NCBI RefSeq assembly: GCF_022808595.1
Contig: NZ_JAKUCN010000003.1
Location: forward strand, 434,001 to 498,000
Direction: 5' to 3'
Source: Microvirga solisilvae
GTDB taxonomy: Bacteria; Pseudomonadota; Alphaproteobacteria; Rhizobiales; Beijerinckiaceae
Length of the DNA: 64,000 nucleotides
Part shown: in pieces, positions 42,301 through 50,333 of the stretch
How positions within the stretch are numbered: position 1 is the stretch's first letter
Layout of the letters: each line of letters opens with the position of its first letter
Notes under the pieces: model-generated
Databases searched by the model: none
What the model was told of the DNA's origin: nothing
What the model saw: the letters and a program-made list of their open reading frames with translations, nothing else
Program-made: the position numbers and the translations under genes

Positions 42301-45112
42301 CGTCGGAGGGCCCGAGCCTGTCACATGGTCCCGACCGCCGACGCAGACCGTTAGTGTTGCCAGCGATAAGGATGATTACGCGCCGGGAGAGACGGCAATC
42401 CTAATCGTTCAAAGTCCCTTTCAGAATGGCCGTGCGCTGGCCGTTGTCGAGGAACCGGGCGGTCAGTTCCGTTACGATTGGGTGACCATCCAGAATGGAA
42501 CCGGGCGCTATGAGGTGAAACTGCGCAAGGAGCAGATGCCGAAGCTCGCCGTGCATTTCCTGCTCATGCGCGGACGCCTCGACGGATCTTCGCCTAATCC
42601 CACCGCACCTTTCGACCAAGGCAAGCCTGTGACATTGGCCGCCACCAAATGGGTCACGGTGAAGCCCGTCAAGCATATCGTGACGGCATCGCTGGAAGCG
42701 CCGCAGAAGGCGCGACCAGGGCAGGAAGTGGAAGTCGTGCTGCGTCTATCCGACGATACAGGAAAACCTGTTGCCGGAGAGGCGACATTCTGGATGGTGG
42801 ATCAGGCAGTTCTCTCTCTGGCCCGCGAGCAACCGCTCGATCCTCTCAAGGCCTTCATCGTCGAGAGGCCGACGCAAGCCGCGATCCGCGATACGCGCAA
42901 CATGGCTTTCGGCGTTATTCCGCTGGACGAGACGCCCGGCGGCGATGAGCTGAGCGATGATTGGGGCATGGAGAATATCTCCGTCCGCAAGAACTTCACG
43001 CCGGTCCCGGTCTACCTTCCGAAGGTAATCGTCGGTCCGGATGGCGTGGCGCGGATCAAGGTGAAACTGCCGGATACGCTGACTATCTACAAGCTGCGTG
43101 CGAAGGCGGTGAGCGGCCCCGACCGTTTCGGCTTTGCCGTTGGTGAAATGATGATCAGGCAGGAGATTGTCGCACAACCGGCCCTGCCTCGTTTCGTGCG
43201 TCCGGGCGACCAGTTTGATGCTGGACTCATCGCCCGCGTGGTCGAAGGGCCCGGCGGGACCGGACGCACGGCCTTGTCGATGACCGGAGGCCTATTGAGC
43301 GGAGCTGCCGAGCAGGCTCTTGCATGGCAGGTGAACCGGCCCGCGCGCCTCGATTTCCCCGTCACTGTTGCCGAGCCGAAGCCGGGGATCGGATCCGACG
43401 CTGCGCCGATGCGCCTGCGCTTCGCGCTCCAGCGGGATGTGGACAAAGCTGGCGATGCCGTTGAGATCGTACTGCCTGTGCGTCCCGATCGCTCGCCGAG
43501 GCGTGAGCGGGAGATTGTCGAGATCGCGCCCGGAGCGCGGGCGACGGTCGCTGCACCTGCCCAAATGCCTCGCGAAGGTTCCTATGCGCGCACGGTGACG
43601 CTCGCCAGCGATCCTGTTCTCGTGCGTCTTCTTGCCGGGCTCAACTATCTCGTCGCCTATCCCTATGGATGCACCGAGCAGGAGATCGCGTTGGCATCGG
43701 CGGCGCTCGCTCTCAAGCCTGTTACGCCGCTTCTCTCCGCGGCCGGACTTGAAGGACGCATCACGGAAGAGGTGCAGCAGGCAGCCCGCACGATCGGTCG
43801 GTCCATCGATGATGACGGACTTGTTGCCTTCTGGCCTCGCGCGAAGGGCAATGTTTCTCTGACGGCATGGTCCTATACCTTCCTCAAGGCCGCCGAGCGT
43901 GCAGGAGAGCCGGTGGACAAGACCTTGATCGCGCGGCTCGAAGGCGTTCTCAAGCAGGCCATGCGCTCCGATTATGGCCGTCTGCTCGCAGGCGAGGAGT
44001 TGCGTGAGCGAGTGGAGGCCCTGAATGCTCTGGCCGCAAACAACCAGCTTGATCAGCCCTATCTCACCGAACTGTCACGCCGCGCGCCAAACCTGCCTGT
44101 GCCGTCGCTGGCCCAGGTGGTCACTGCGACGGCGCGCTCTTCGGGCGCACCGGATCGGCAGTTGAGCGCGAACCTTCTTGAAGAGCTGTTGGGAAGAGTG
44201 AAGTTCCTGTCGCGGAATGGATCGATGATCTATGCAGGACAAGCTGGCGACGGCGGAAACCCTGTGATCCTTCCGTCTGAGGTCCGCAACCTTTCCGAGG
44301 TCATTCGGGCTGTCGCTGCGGCCGCGCCAGAGGATCGCAGGCTTCCTGTCCTGCGTGATGGACTGATCAACCTCTCCGACGCGAATGGCTGGGGTTCGAC
44401 TCATGCCAATACGGCTGCGATTCAAACATTAGCAGAGGCATGGCAGAGACCTCAGTCTCCTATTCCAGTCGCAGTTACAGAACCTTATAGCAGCGATACG
44501 GCTCCTCTTGTTCTCAAAAGCGATGCGCCCATGCTGAATCGAGAGATCGATGTGCCGACTCATGTCACGCTCAAGAACGATGGAAAAGCCTCCGTCATCG
44601 CTCTCGTGGATACACGCTATCAGCCGAGCGAGCCCGGCTCCGAAGCAGCCCCCGTGGTTGCGGGCTTCGTGCTGACGCGCGAAGCCTACCGTGTGGCCCG
44701 CAATGGATCGGCATCTGCTTCCGAGCGATTGCACGAGCGAAACCTGCAGCTGAATGTCGGGGATGTGATCGAGGAGATTGTCGAACTCGTCAATCCGGAG
44801 GACCGGACGCATGTGATAGTCCGCCTGCCGCTGGCGGCAGGGTTAGAGCCTCTCAATCCAGCTCTCGCCACGGCGCCTGCCGAAGCAACGCCTTCGGAAG
44901 GGCCGACGCTTGCGCCGACATCGTCGTCTTTCCAGGATGATTCCGTGCTCTACGCCTATGACACCTTGCCGAAGGGAAAATACCGATTCGTCTTCCGGAC
45001 TCGTGCGCAGATCGTCGGATCCTTCACGCAGCCTCCGGGAGAGGTGGAGATGATGTACAAAGCAGGTGTCTATGGCGCGAGTGCGGGGCGGCGGGTCGTC
45101 ATCGCGCGGTAG
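39353..45112 (+). CDS. Alpha-2-macroglobulin family protein with intact thioester
   Basis: 1919 residues with a Sec signal peptide ending Ala-Gln-Ala-Gln (~25); there is no lipobox, so it is not a lipoprotein like E. coli YfhM. A long series of MG-type beta domains runs through residues ~50-1250, with Phe-Thr-Glu-Arg-Pro-Ile-Tyr-Arg-Pro (~642) and Phe-Trp-Met-Val-Asp-Gln-Ala-Val-Leu-Ser-Leu (~1145) as family landmarks. The thioester site Tyr-Gly-Cys-Thr-Glu-Gln is complete, with Cys1440 (43670-43672) and Gln1443, followed by the helical thioester domain. The protein should trap attacking proteases covalently in the periplasm. The ATG overlaps the stop of the giant partner, and pbpC follows 18 bases after its stop. 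Confidence 0.95.
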   Translation: MIRSSRFLGLVLVAVCGLAGSAQAQTSPASSMERDLVSRADGAKIVPEHFLQPWDPVTLFFDRDLGPQKGGPEDHPERVVQLTPDHPGAWQWIDARTLQFRPAEPWHPLRRVNFSMQNFSARLVPVLPAPVSVHPEDEEYGTADLDRFTLVFPNPIDQAALTRLLTIEVRPLPGVSDRDAQVLTAQDFTIKAVEKSQNSKNNAYFVTLRNPLPDGRMALLKLRLADEPGLDIPIYERRFRSASPFMARKVVCGSRLDDVERDGVLQCTPYGEGDGDLSSAKRSIILAFTHRPQELDVLQMREALRISPPVDDLTVTRERMNLNVSGKFLANTIYELRIEPGTLKDERGRELSGEAVTRRFSFVPEKPALVWDVNQGIVERFGPQMLPLRGRSYDVADIRIHKINPLARDFWPFPGDGLLTDDAAVPPLSGNEPNAWNTAEDIEADAMVERIRVLGSPAVSEIVPLPIRRGGTSAKFGVDIKPLLSKIAGPEQPGTYLIGLRPVDGGPRRWLRAQVTDLSLSAIEEAQRVRFAVTSLASAQPVDGAEIRLEGLRDDKFVVLAQGRTDAQGAFTWSLANRAPAEIKRVMVTKGLDTLVIEPTRAPAEYHQENWTRPEETWLSWATDPEMPRAEETRVLCHIFTERPIYRPEEPVHIKGFVRNYRAGGLSYATKGGDLVISGPSDQEWRIPVTPDANGGLYHKFDVATTATGDYLVRFETKDANEEGCGIVGFKKEAYRLPTFEVLLDSPSSVPLDGEFSVDLTARFFAGGLVADRPIKWRVTQFPHNWIPQGREGFLFSSDARYSSERKFRSTPVLEREGRTDDGGSARLTLDPTIEPTAQPRRYVIEATVTGDDDVQIRNTQNVVALPPFALGLKVPRYLPAPTTIPAELLAVDAKGDALSGLAMNVRFIKRNWNSVLQASDFSQGSAKYVTEVMDETLSEMKLTSARDILAMNFEPKGAGVYIIEVDASDRLGRKQAVSVDFFVGGPEPVTWSRPPTQTVSVASDKDDYAPGETAILIVQSPFQNGRALAVVEEPGGQFRYDWVTIQNGTGRYEVKLRKEQMPKLAVHFLLMRGRLDGSSPNPTAPFDQGKPVTLAATKWVTVKPVKHIVTASLEAPQKARPGQEVEVVLRLSDDTGKPVAGEATFWMVDQAVLSLAREQPLDPLKAFIVERPTQAAIRDTRNMAFGVIPLDETPGGDELSDDWGMENISVRKNFTPVPVYLPKVIVGPDGVARIKVKLPDTLTIYKLRAKAVSGPDRFGFAVGEMMIRQEIVAQPALPRFVRPGDQFDAGLIARVVEGPGGTGRTALSMTGGLLSGAAEQALAWQVNRPARLDFPVTVAEPKPGIGSDAAPMRLRFALQRDVDKAGDAVEIVLPVRPDRSPRREREIVEIAPGARATVAAPAQMPREGSYARTVTLASDPVLVRLLAGLNYLVAYPYGCTEQEIALASAALALKPVTPLLSAAGLEGRITEEVQQAARTIGRSIDDDGLVAFWPRAKGNVSLTAWSYTFLKAAERAGEPVDKTLIARLEGVLKQAMRSDYGRLLAGEELRERVEALNALAANNQLDQPYLTELSRRAPNLPVPSLAQVVTATARSSGAPDRQLSANLLEELLGRVKFLSRNGSMIYAGQAGDGGNPVILPSEVRNLSEVIRAVAAAAPEDRRLPVLRDGLINLSDANGWGSTHANTAAIQTLAEAWQRPQSPIPVAVTEPYSSDTAPLVLKSDAPMLNREIDVPTHVTLKNDGKASVIALVDTRYQPSEPGSEAAPVVAGFVLTREAYRVARNGSASASERLHERNLQLNVGDVIEEIVELVNPEDRTHVIVRLPLAAGLEPLNPALATAPAEATPSEGPTLAPTSSSFQDDSVLYAYDTLPKGKYRFVFRTRAQIVGSFTQPPGEVEMMYKAGVYGASAGRRVVIAR

Positions 45113-45130
45113 CTTGCATGCTTTGCGGCG

Positions 45131-47449
45131 ATGCGGCGGCACATGAAGGGAACAATGTTGATACGGCGGCTCATCTGTCTTGGTCTTGCAATCGCCATAT
45201 CGTCAATTGGCGTGCTTTACGGCTGGGAAGTCGCCAAACGCTCATCTCTTCACGCACTGGACCCAACGCCCATTCTCTATGACCGACATGGAGAATTCCT
45301 GACGCAGGTCGGTCAAACCGTTACAGATGCGGCGGGAGCGCGCACGCAATACGGCTTCTGGCGCGTCGATCCCATGCCGCAGCGCGTGGCTCAGGCAACG
45401 CTTGCCTTGGAGGATCGTCGTTTCTGGTCTCATCCGGGCGTCGACCCCATCGCCGTTGTGCGCGCGCTCTGGCAGAACCGGAAGAGCGGACGCCACGCAT
45501 CCGGCGCTTCGACGCTCGCCATGCAGGTTGCGCGCATGCAAAACCCTGCGCCACGCACCCTTTGGGCTAAATCCGTCGAAGCGGGCGTCGCCGTTGTTCT
45601 CACGATGCGGTATGGTCGTGAGGCGATGCTGGCGCATTATTTGCGGCTGGTCCCTTACGGCAACGAAAGCCACGGCATCGCCCATGCTGCGCGCTGGTAT
45701 TTCGACAAGCCCGTTCAGGACCTAAGCTGGGCCGAGATCGCACTGTTATCCGCCGTTCCGCAATCACCGGCGCGCATGAATCTCTATCGTCCCGACGGAT
45801 ATGCCAGAGCCGTGGCTCGCGGCCGACGGGCGCTCGATGAACTCCTGCGATTGGGAACCATCACATCGCTTGAGCATGCGATTGCCCGCGACCAGATCGC
45901 GTCCCTGCGCCCTGTCCAACGGTCGCGGCGCGATCCCGCTGCTCTTCATGCGGCGCTACGCCTGTCGAAAGCAGCCTTGGCGCGCCAGCCGGAACATGCC
46001 GAACCGCGCCTTCGCACGACGATCGACTTGAGGCTTCAGCGCATGGTGACGGAACTGGCGCGGCGCGGAGTTGAAACCTGGCGCAAGGAAGGCGCGGAGC
46101 AGGCGGCGGTTCTGGTCGTCGAGCGTGCAACCGGCGAAGTGTTGGTGACGGTGGGATCGGTCGGCTATGCCTCCCATTCCGGCTCCATCGACTTCACCCG
46201 AATCCAACGCTCTCCAGGCAGCACGCTCAAGCCCTTCATCTATGCGCTGGCTCTCGAGGACGGGCTGCTCAAGACGGATGACATCCTCGCCGATCTTCCC
46301 GAAGGCTCCTCCGGCATCAGCAATGCCGACGGGCATTATCTCGGGCCGATGCTGCCGCGTCAGGCGCTCGCCAATTCCCGCAATGTGCCGGCGGTCAATC
46401 TGCTCCGCACGCTCGGTCTCAAGCGTGCGTTCCGGTTCTTCCAGGATCTGGAATTGCACGATCTTGAGGTTCTACCTGAGACCTTCGGCCTTTCAATGGC
46501 AATCGGCTCCTTGCCGACGAGGCTAGAGCGTCTGGTGCGGGCCTACACCTCTCTCGCGAATGACGGACGTCTTCTGGAACTCGCCTGGTTCAAGGACGGA
46601 CGTCAGCGCGTCTCCAGGCAGGTCTTGTCATCTGACACAGCGCGGCTCGTGACGCACTTCCTGGCAGATCCCTTGGCACGCCTTCCGAGTTTTCCACGCT
46701 ATGGAGCTACCGAATATCCGTTCCCTGTGGCCCTCAAGACCGGAACGTCCCAAGGTTACCGCGACGCTTGGCTGATCGGCTGGTCGCAGCGCTACCTTGT
46801 CGGCGTCTGGGTGGGGCGGGGCGATGCGGGAACCATGCATGAATTGACAGGCGCGCGCGCTGCCGCCGCTCTGGCGAGACCCATTCTCCTCAAACTGCAT
46901 GGCAGCCTTCCCGGAGATTTGGTGGATGCGAGCTTTCCGGCACCGAGAGGTTATCGCAGTGTCGAACTATGCATGAATGAAGGGAAGGATAGCGCCGGAT
47001 CATGCGGACAGATGATCTCGGAATGGATCCCTGAGAACGTGGATCCGCCATTGAAAGATGCCACCTTTCGTATCCAGCCGGATCGCTCCCGGCTGATTAT
47101 CCCGTTGCCGTCTCTATACCGGGAATGGCAGAACCAGAATCATTATCCTGTTGCGGATCGACAGGACGTGGTTTCGGAGAACGTGCGAATCTCTATCACT
47201 GCGCCGGAGAATAACAGTCGCATCTGGCGTAATCCCGAAGCTCCGAAAGGAGCTGGTCAAATCCAGCTCAAGGTGACCACAGAGCCGCCTGTTCCGCAGG
47301 TTGTTTGGTATGTGGATGGGCAACCCTTCGCTGTCGCAGATCCCGACAAGCCGACGCCTTGGCCGCTTACGCCCGGCGAGCACTACTTCGAAGCGAGATT
47401 GCCGTTTCGGATGGAGCGATCAGCTTCTGTACGGATCGTCGTCGAGTAA
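45131..47449 (+). CDS. pbpC: Penicillin-binding protein 1C
   Basis: 772 residues. One N-terminal membrane anchor precedes the glycosyltransferase domain with catalytic Glu94 in Ala-Leu-Glu-Asp-Arg-Arg-Phe and Gly-Ala-Ser-Thr-Leu-Ala-Met-Gln. The transpeptidase domain has Ser364 in Ser-Pro-Gly-Ser-Thr-Leu-Lys-Pro-Phe (SxxK), Ser-Arg-Asn and Lys-Thr-Gly-Thr-Ser. A C-terminal beta domain (BiPBP_C type) covers the last ~90 residues. It polymerises and crosslinks peptidoglycan. Later ATG codons at 45143 and 45155 are possible; the last has GAAGGGA nearby. Placement after a macroglobulin gene is a known pairing, thought to couple protease defence to wall repair. Confidence 0.94.
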   Translation: MRRHMKGTMLIRRLICLGLAIAISSIGVLYGWEVAKRSSLHALDPTPILYDRHGEFLTQVGQTVTDAAGARTQYGFWRVDPMPQRVAQATLALEDRRFWSHPGVDPIAVVRALWQNRKSGRHASGASTLAMQVARMQNPAPRTLWAKSVEAGVAVVLTMRYGREAMLAHYLRLVPYGNESHGIAHAARWYFDKPVQDLSWAEIALLSAVPQSPARMNLYRPDGYARAVARGRRALDELLRLGTITSLEHAIARDQIASLRPVQRSRRDPAALHAALRLSKAALARQPEHAEPRLRTTIDLRLQRMVTELARRGVETWRKEGAEQAAVLVVERATGEVLVTVGSVGYASHSGSIDFTRIQRSPGSTLKPFIYALALEDGLLKTDDILADLPEGSSGISNADGHYLGPMLPRQALANSRNVPAVNLLRTLGLKRAFRFFQDLELHDLEVLPETFGLSMAIGSLPTRLERLVRAYTSLANDGRLLELAWFKDGRQRVSRQVLSSDTARLVTHFLADPLARLPSFPRYGATEYPFPVALKTGTSQGYRDAWLIGWSQRYLVGVWVGRGDAGTMHELTGARAAAALARPILLKLHGSLPGDLVDASFPAPRGYRSVELCMNEGKDSAGSCGQMISEWIPENVDPPLKDATFRIQPDRSRLIIPLPSLYREWQNQNHYPVADRQDVVSENVRISITAPENNSRIWRNPEAPKGAGQIQLKVTTEPPVPQVVWYVDGQPFAVADPDKPTPWPLTPGEHYFEARLPFRMERSASVRIVVE

Positions 47450-47505
47450 GTCCCCTTTTCTCGACACCTCATAAAAACAATCATCTGTTGAGCGACTGGG
47501 ATTAG

Positions 47506-47519
47506 ATTCCCGTGGGAAT
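47506..47519. promoter_or_regulatory. Palindrome upstream of the FecR-vWA gene
   Basis: ATTCCC-GT-GGGAAT is a perfect inverted repeat with two central bases, in the 116-base gap between pbpC and the next gene. It may be a protein-binding site or a short hairpin; no T-run follows, so it is a poor terminator. Confidence 0.35.
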
Positions 47520-47565
47520 AAAACGATGAAGGGCGTATGATCCTTTAAGCTCAAGGGATCTCGCT

Positions 47566-50280
47566 GTGTACCAATCCAGTGACGGCGCCCGTGTTTTCGA
47601 CATACACATCGATGCAACCGATGCGTCGAGCCATCATGCTGGAACAGAGCCCTCGATCCTATTCCCCGACAAGGATACTCTCTTCACGGCAGACTTCAGA
47701 AGGTCGGGCATCGATCTCCTCATCGTAGGAACCGAAACCAAAGCTATCGTTCTGGGATACTTCCGAGATGATCGGCGCCTCAACATTGTAACGCCTGAAG
47801 GAGCAGGCCTCAGAGGCGAAACTGTCGAGATCCTGGCAGGACCGGATCCTCCGATACGCTATGTGCAGGCAAATGATACGACATCAGCCCAGTCATCCAT
47901 CGGCCGCGTGGAGAAAGTGACAGGATCCGTCACCGTCCTGAGGAATGGTGCCCTGATAGAGCTTCGACTCGGTGATATGGTTGCCAGAGGAGATGTCGTT
48001 CAAACCGGCCCGGACTCGTCCCTGACCATCAAGCTCAATGACGGAACGGTTTTCAATATGTCCGCCAGTGCCAGAATGGTGCTGAACGATATGGTCTATG
48101 CCGCGAGCTCAAACGCAAACTCGGCCTTCATCACACTCGTCCAGGGGCTGATCGGCTTCGTTGCAGGACAGGTAGCCAAGACCGGTGATCTCAAAGTCGA
48201 CACCCCTGTGGCCACCATGGCCATCAGAGGAACAGCCGTTCAAACGGAAATCGTCGCGATCAGTGGAACCACAAAGTTCTCTTTGTTGACCGAGCCTGAT
48301 GGGCGTGTGGGGTCGATAGTTCTCCTGGATAAGAGCAATGCCTCCCGCGTTCTTGCATCGATGTCGGATGCCCGTGTCTCGACTCTTCTGGTGCCGGTGT
48401 CTGGTGGCGATCCGCAGATCACGCAGATCACAAAGACAAATGACGATATCCGCGGGGAAAGCGACTTTGTGCGTGATCTATTCCAGTTTGTTTCTTCCGA
48501 GCCGCGTCAGAGAAGAGGGAGTAGCGATACTGAGGATGCCGAAATCATTCCAGCAAGCTTCACTCTGTCCATCGACGCGCCGGACCAATCACAATTCATT
48601 TTTGTGCCATTCACCCAGGAGCGTATCGCACCTCGTGAACAGATTATTCCTGATCCCATTATCACATCTCCACCAATACGCGGCACTGCCGTCGAGGATG
48701 GACCGGTCGCGCGCCTTGGTGCGGTCTCTCCTTTTATTGCCTCGGACGCGGAGGCCCAGCCTCGGGTGCTTGCACCTGAAACACTGCCTCCAGGCGTGAG
48801 ATACCTTGAGAGCACACAAAGTTTTGTCCTGGATCCCACTCACCCTGCCTATCAGCATCTGGGTAAGGGAGAAGCCGAAATCGTGAGGGTTGAGTACAGG
48901 TTGATCCTCGACGACGGTTCTATCGTGCCGACCTTCGTCACCTGGACTGTAAACGGCAGGAATGATGCGCCCATTGCGCGTGACGATCGCATCGCAGCCG
49001 TTGAGGAGACTGGGTGGATGGTTCTTCCCGTTCTCTCCAATGATCGTGACATCGACGGGGATTCTCTCCGAACGGTGAGTTGGACATCCCCAATCGAAGG
49101 CTCTGTGAGACTAGACGCAAAGGGAAACCTTGTCTTCGATCCCGGGGAAGATTTTCGGGCCTTGAGTCACGGCCAAGCCGCGACGGTTTCATTCAGTTAT
49201 ACGATCACCGACGGAAAGGGGGGAGAAGACACTGCGAATGTGACTCTGCACATTCAGGGAAAAGGCGTTTTCTCATCACCCGTTCAATCCGCTTCGGACA
49301 ATGAAACTCTTGAATTTAATGGTCAGCCGGTCTCGCTCACGATCAAGAGTCCGACGGCGACCACGACTGAAAGCGCCGATGTGGATTTGACCATTGCGCT
49401 TGGCCCGGTTCTGCAGCCCCAGATCAATATCCTGTACTTGATCGATGTTTCGGGGAGCACTTCTGAAGACTTCGACGGAGCCTCGGTTGGCGATCTCAAT
49501 GAAGACGGACGTGCCAATACGATTCTCGACGCGGAGATCGCGAGCCTGGAAGCTCTGACCGAGAAAGTGAGAGCGCTTGGCTTCTCTCCCGCCGATGTTA
49601 CGGTAACGATCATTCCTTTCAACGAGAGTGCAGATCCAACTGACGAGAGGGGTCATGACCTTTCCGGCGTGAATGCAGAGACCTTCAGCCTTGGACGTAT
49701 CGGCGACGGTGCGATCCAAAGCTATCTCAGGGATCTCGATACGGGCGGCGAGACAAATTTTGCCGATGCGCTGCGGGCCGCCAACGACAGGCTGGCAAAT
49801 CTGGATCAGGGGGGCGAGAAGAATGTTCTGTATTTCCTCTCGGATGGAAGGGGCCAAGGGGCAATCGGCGCTGAGGTTGTAACGTTGAATGAACGCTACA
49901 ATGCGACGATCGAAGCAATCGGCGTTGGTGAGGATGCGAATCTCAGCCAGTTGAACCAAATCGATAATACAGACGGAGCCGTACGGCTGACATCACCTGC
50001 TCAAATCGACGCTTCCATCGTTGGATCACCGATCCTGAGTGGGACGGTTTCCGACATCGACATCTATGTAAACGGAACCGAGATTGCTGGTATAGGGCCT
50101 GAGGATCTCGTCGTGAGTGGAAACAAGCTTACTCTCGACATGTCCCTTGATAATTTGAGGCGCCTCGCTGGAGACAGCAATAACGTGTCGGCCGCCATCA
50201 CATTCCAGAGTGGAGAAGTGCTGACCGCGCATCTGAACATCGCAGGCGCGTTGCCCCGTTCAACCGACCTGATCCTGTGA
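47566..50280 (+). CDS. FecR domain, cadherin-like and von Willebrand A domain protein
   Basis: 904 residues from GTG 47566. Order: an N-terminal ~100 residues of unknown type; a FecR-like beta domain at ~111-235 (Gly-Ser-Val-Thr-Val-Leu-Arg-Asn-Gly, Ala-Ile-Arg-Gly-Thr); a linker; a cadherin/VCBS-like repeat at ~465-575 (Asn-Asp-Ala-Pro-Ile-Ala, then Asp-Arg-Asp-Ile-Asp-Gly-Asp); and a vWA domain from ~620 with the MIDAS motif Asp-Val-Ser-Gly-Ser, first Asp at 627. An inserted Asp-Leu-Asn-Glu-Asp-Gly calcium-loop-like segment follows. There is no Sec signal, and the domain set is typical of type I secreted, calcium-binding surface proteins. It is 53 bases upstream of a CHASE2 cyclase gene, a recurrent pairing. 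Confidence 0.85.
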   Translation: MYQSSDGARVFDIHIDATDASSHHAGTEPSILFPDKDTLFTADFRRSGIDLLIVGTETKAIVLGYFRDDRRLNIVTPEGAGLRGETVEILAGPDPPIRYVQANDTTSAQSSIGRVEKVTGSVTVLRNGALIELRLGDMVARGDVVQTGPDSSLTIKLNDGTVFNMSASARMVLNDMVYAASSNANSAFITLVQGLIGFVAGQVAKTGDLKVDTPVATMAIRGTAVQTEIVAISGTTKFSLLTEPDGRVGSIVLLDKSNASRVLASMSDARVSTLLVPVSGGDPQITQITKTNDDIRGESDFVRDLFQFVSSEPRQRRGSSDTEDAEIIPASFTLSIDAPDQSQFIFVPFTQERIAPREQIIPDPIITSPPIRGTAVEDGPVARLGAVSPFIASDAEAQPRVLAPETLPPGVRYLESTQSFVLDPTHPAYQHLGKGEAEIVRVEYRLILDDGSIVPTFVTWTVNGRNDAPIARDDRIAAVEETGWMVLPVLSNDRDIDGDSLRTVSWTSPIEGSVRLDAKGNLVFDPGEDFRALSHGQAATVSFSYTITDGKGGEDTANVTLHIQGKGVFSSPVQSASDNETLEFNGQPVSLTIKSPTATTTESADVDLTIALGPVLQPQINILYLIDVSGSTSEDFDGASVGDLNEDGRANTILDAEIASLEALTEKVRALGFSPADVTVTIIPFNESADPTDERGHDLSGVNAETFSLGRIGDGAIQSYLRDLDTGGETNFADALRAANDRLANLDQGGEKNVLYFLSDGRGQGAIGAEVVTLNERYNATIEAIGVGEDANLSQLNQIDNTDGAVRLTSPAQIDASIVGSPILSGTVSDIDIYVNGTEIAGIGPEDLVVSGNKLTLDMSLDNLRRLAGDSNNVSAAITFQSGEVLTAHLNIAGALPRSTDLIL

Positions 50281-50333
50281 GGAGAGATGCTTCCAAACTC
50301 TGCGCGGATGTTTAAATCAGGGGAGCGCCAGTA

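Noticed and set aside
34125-45112. Possibility that the giant protein and the macroglobulin are one gene broken by a frameshift
   Set aside because: Each has its own signal peptide, and the ATGA overlap is the usual form of coupled separate genes.
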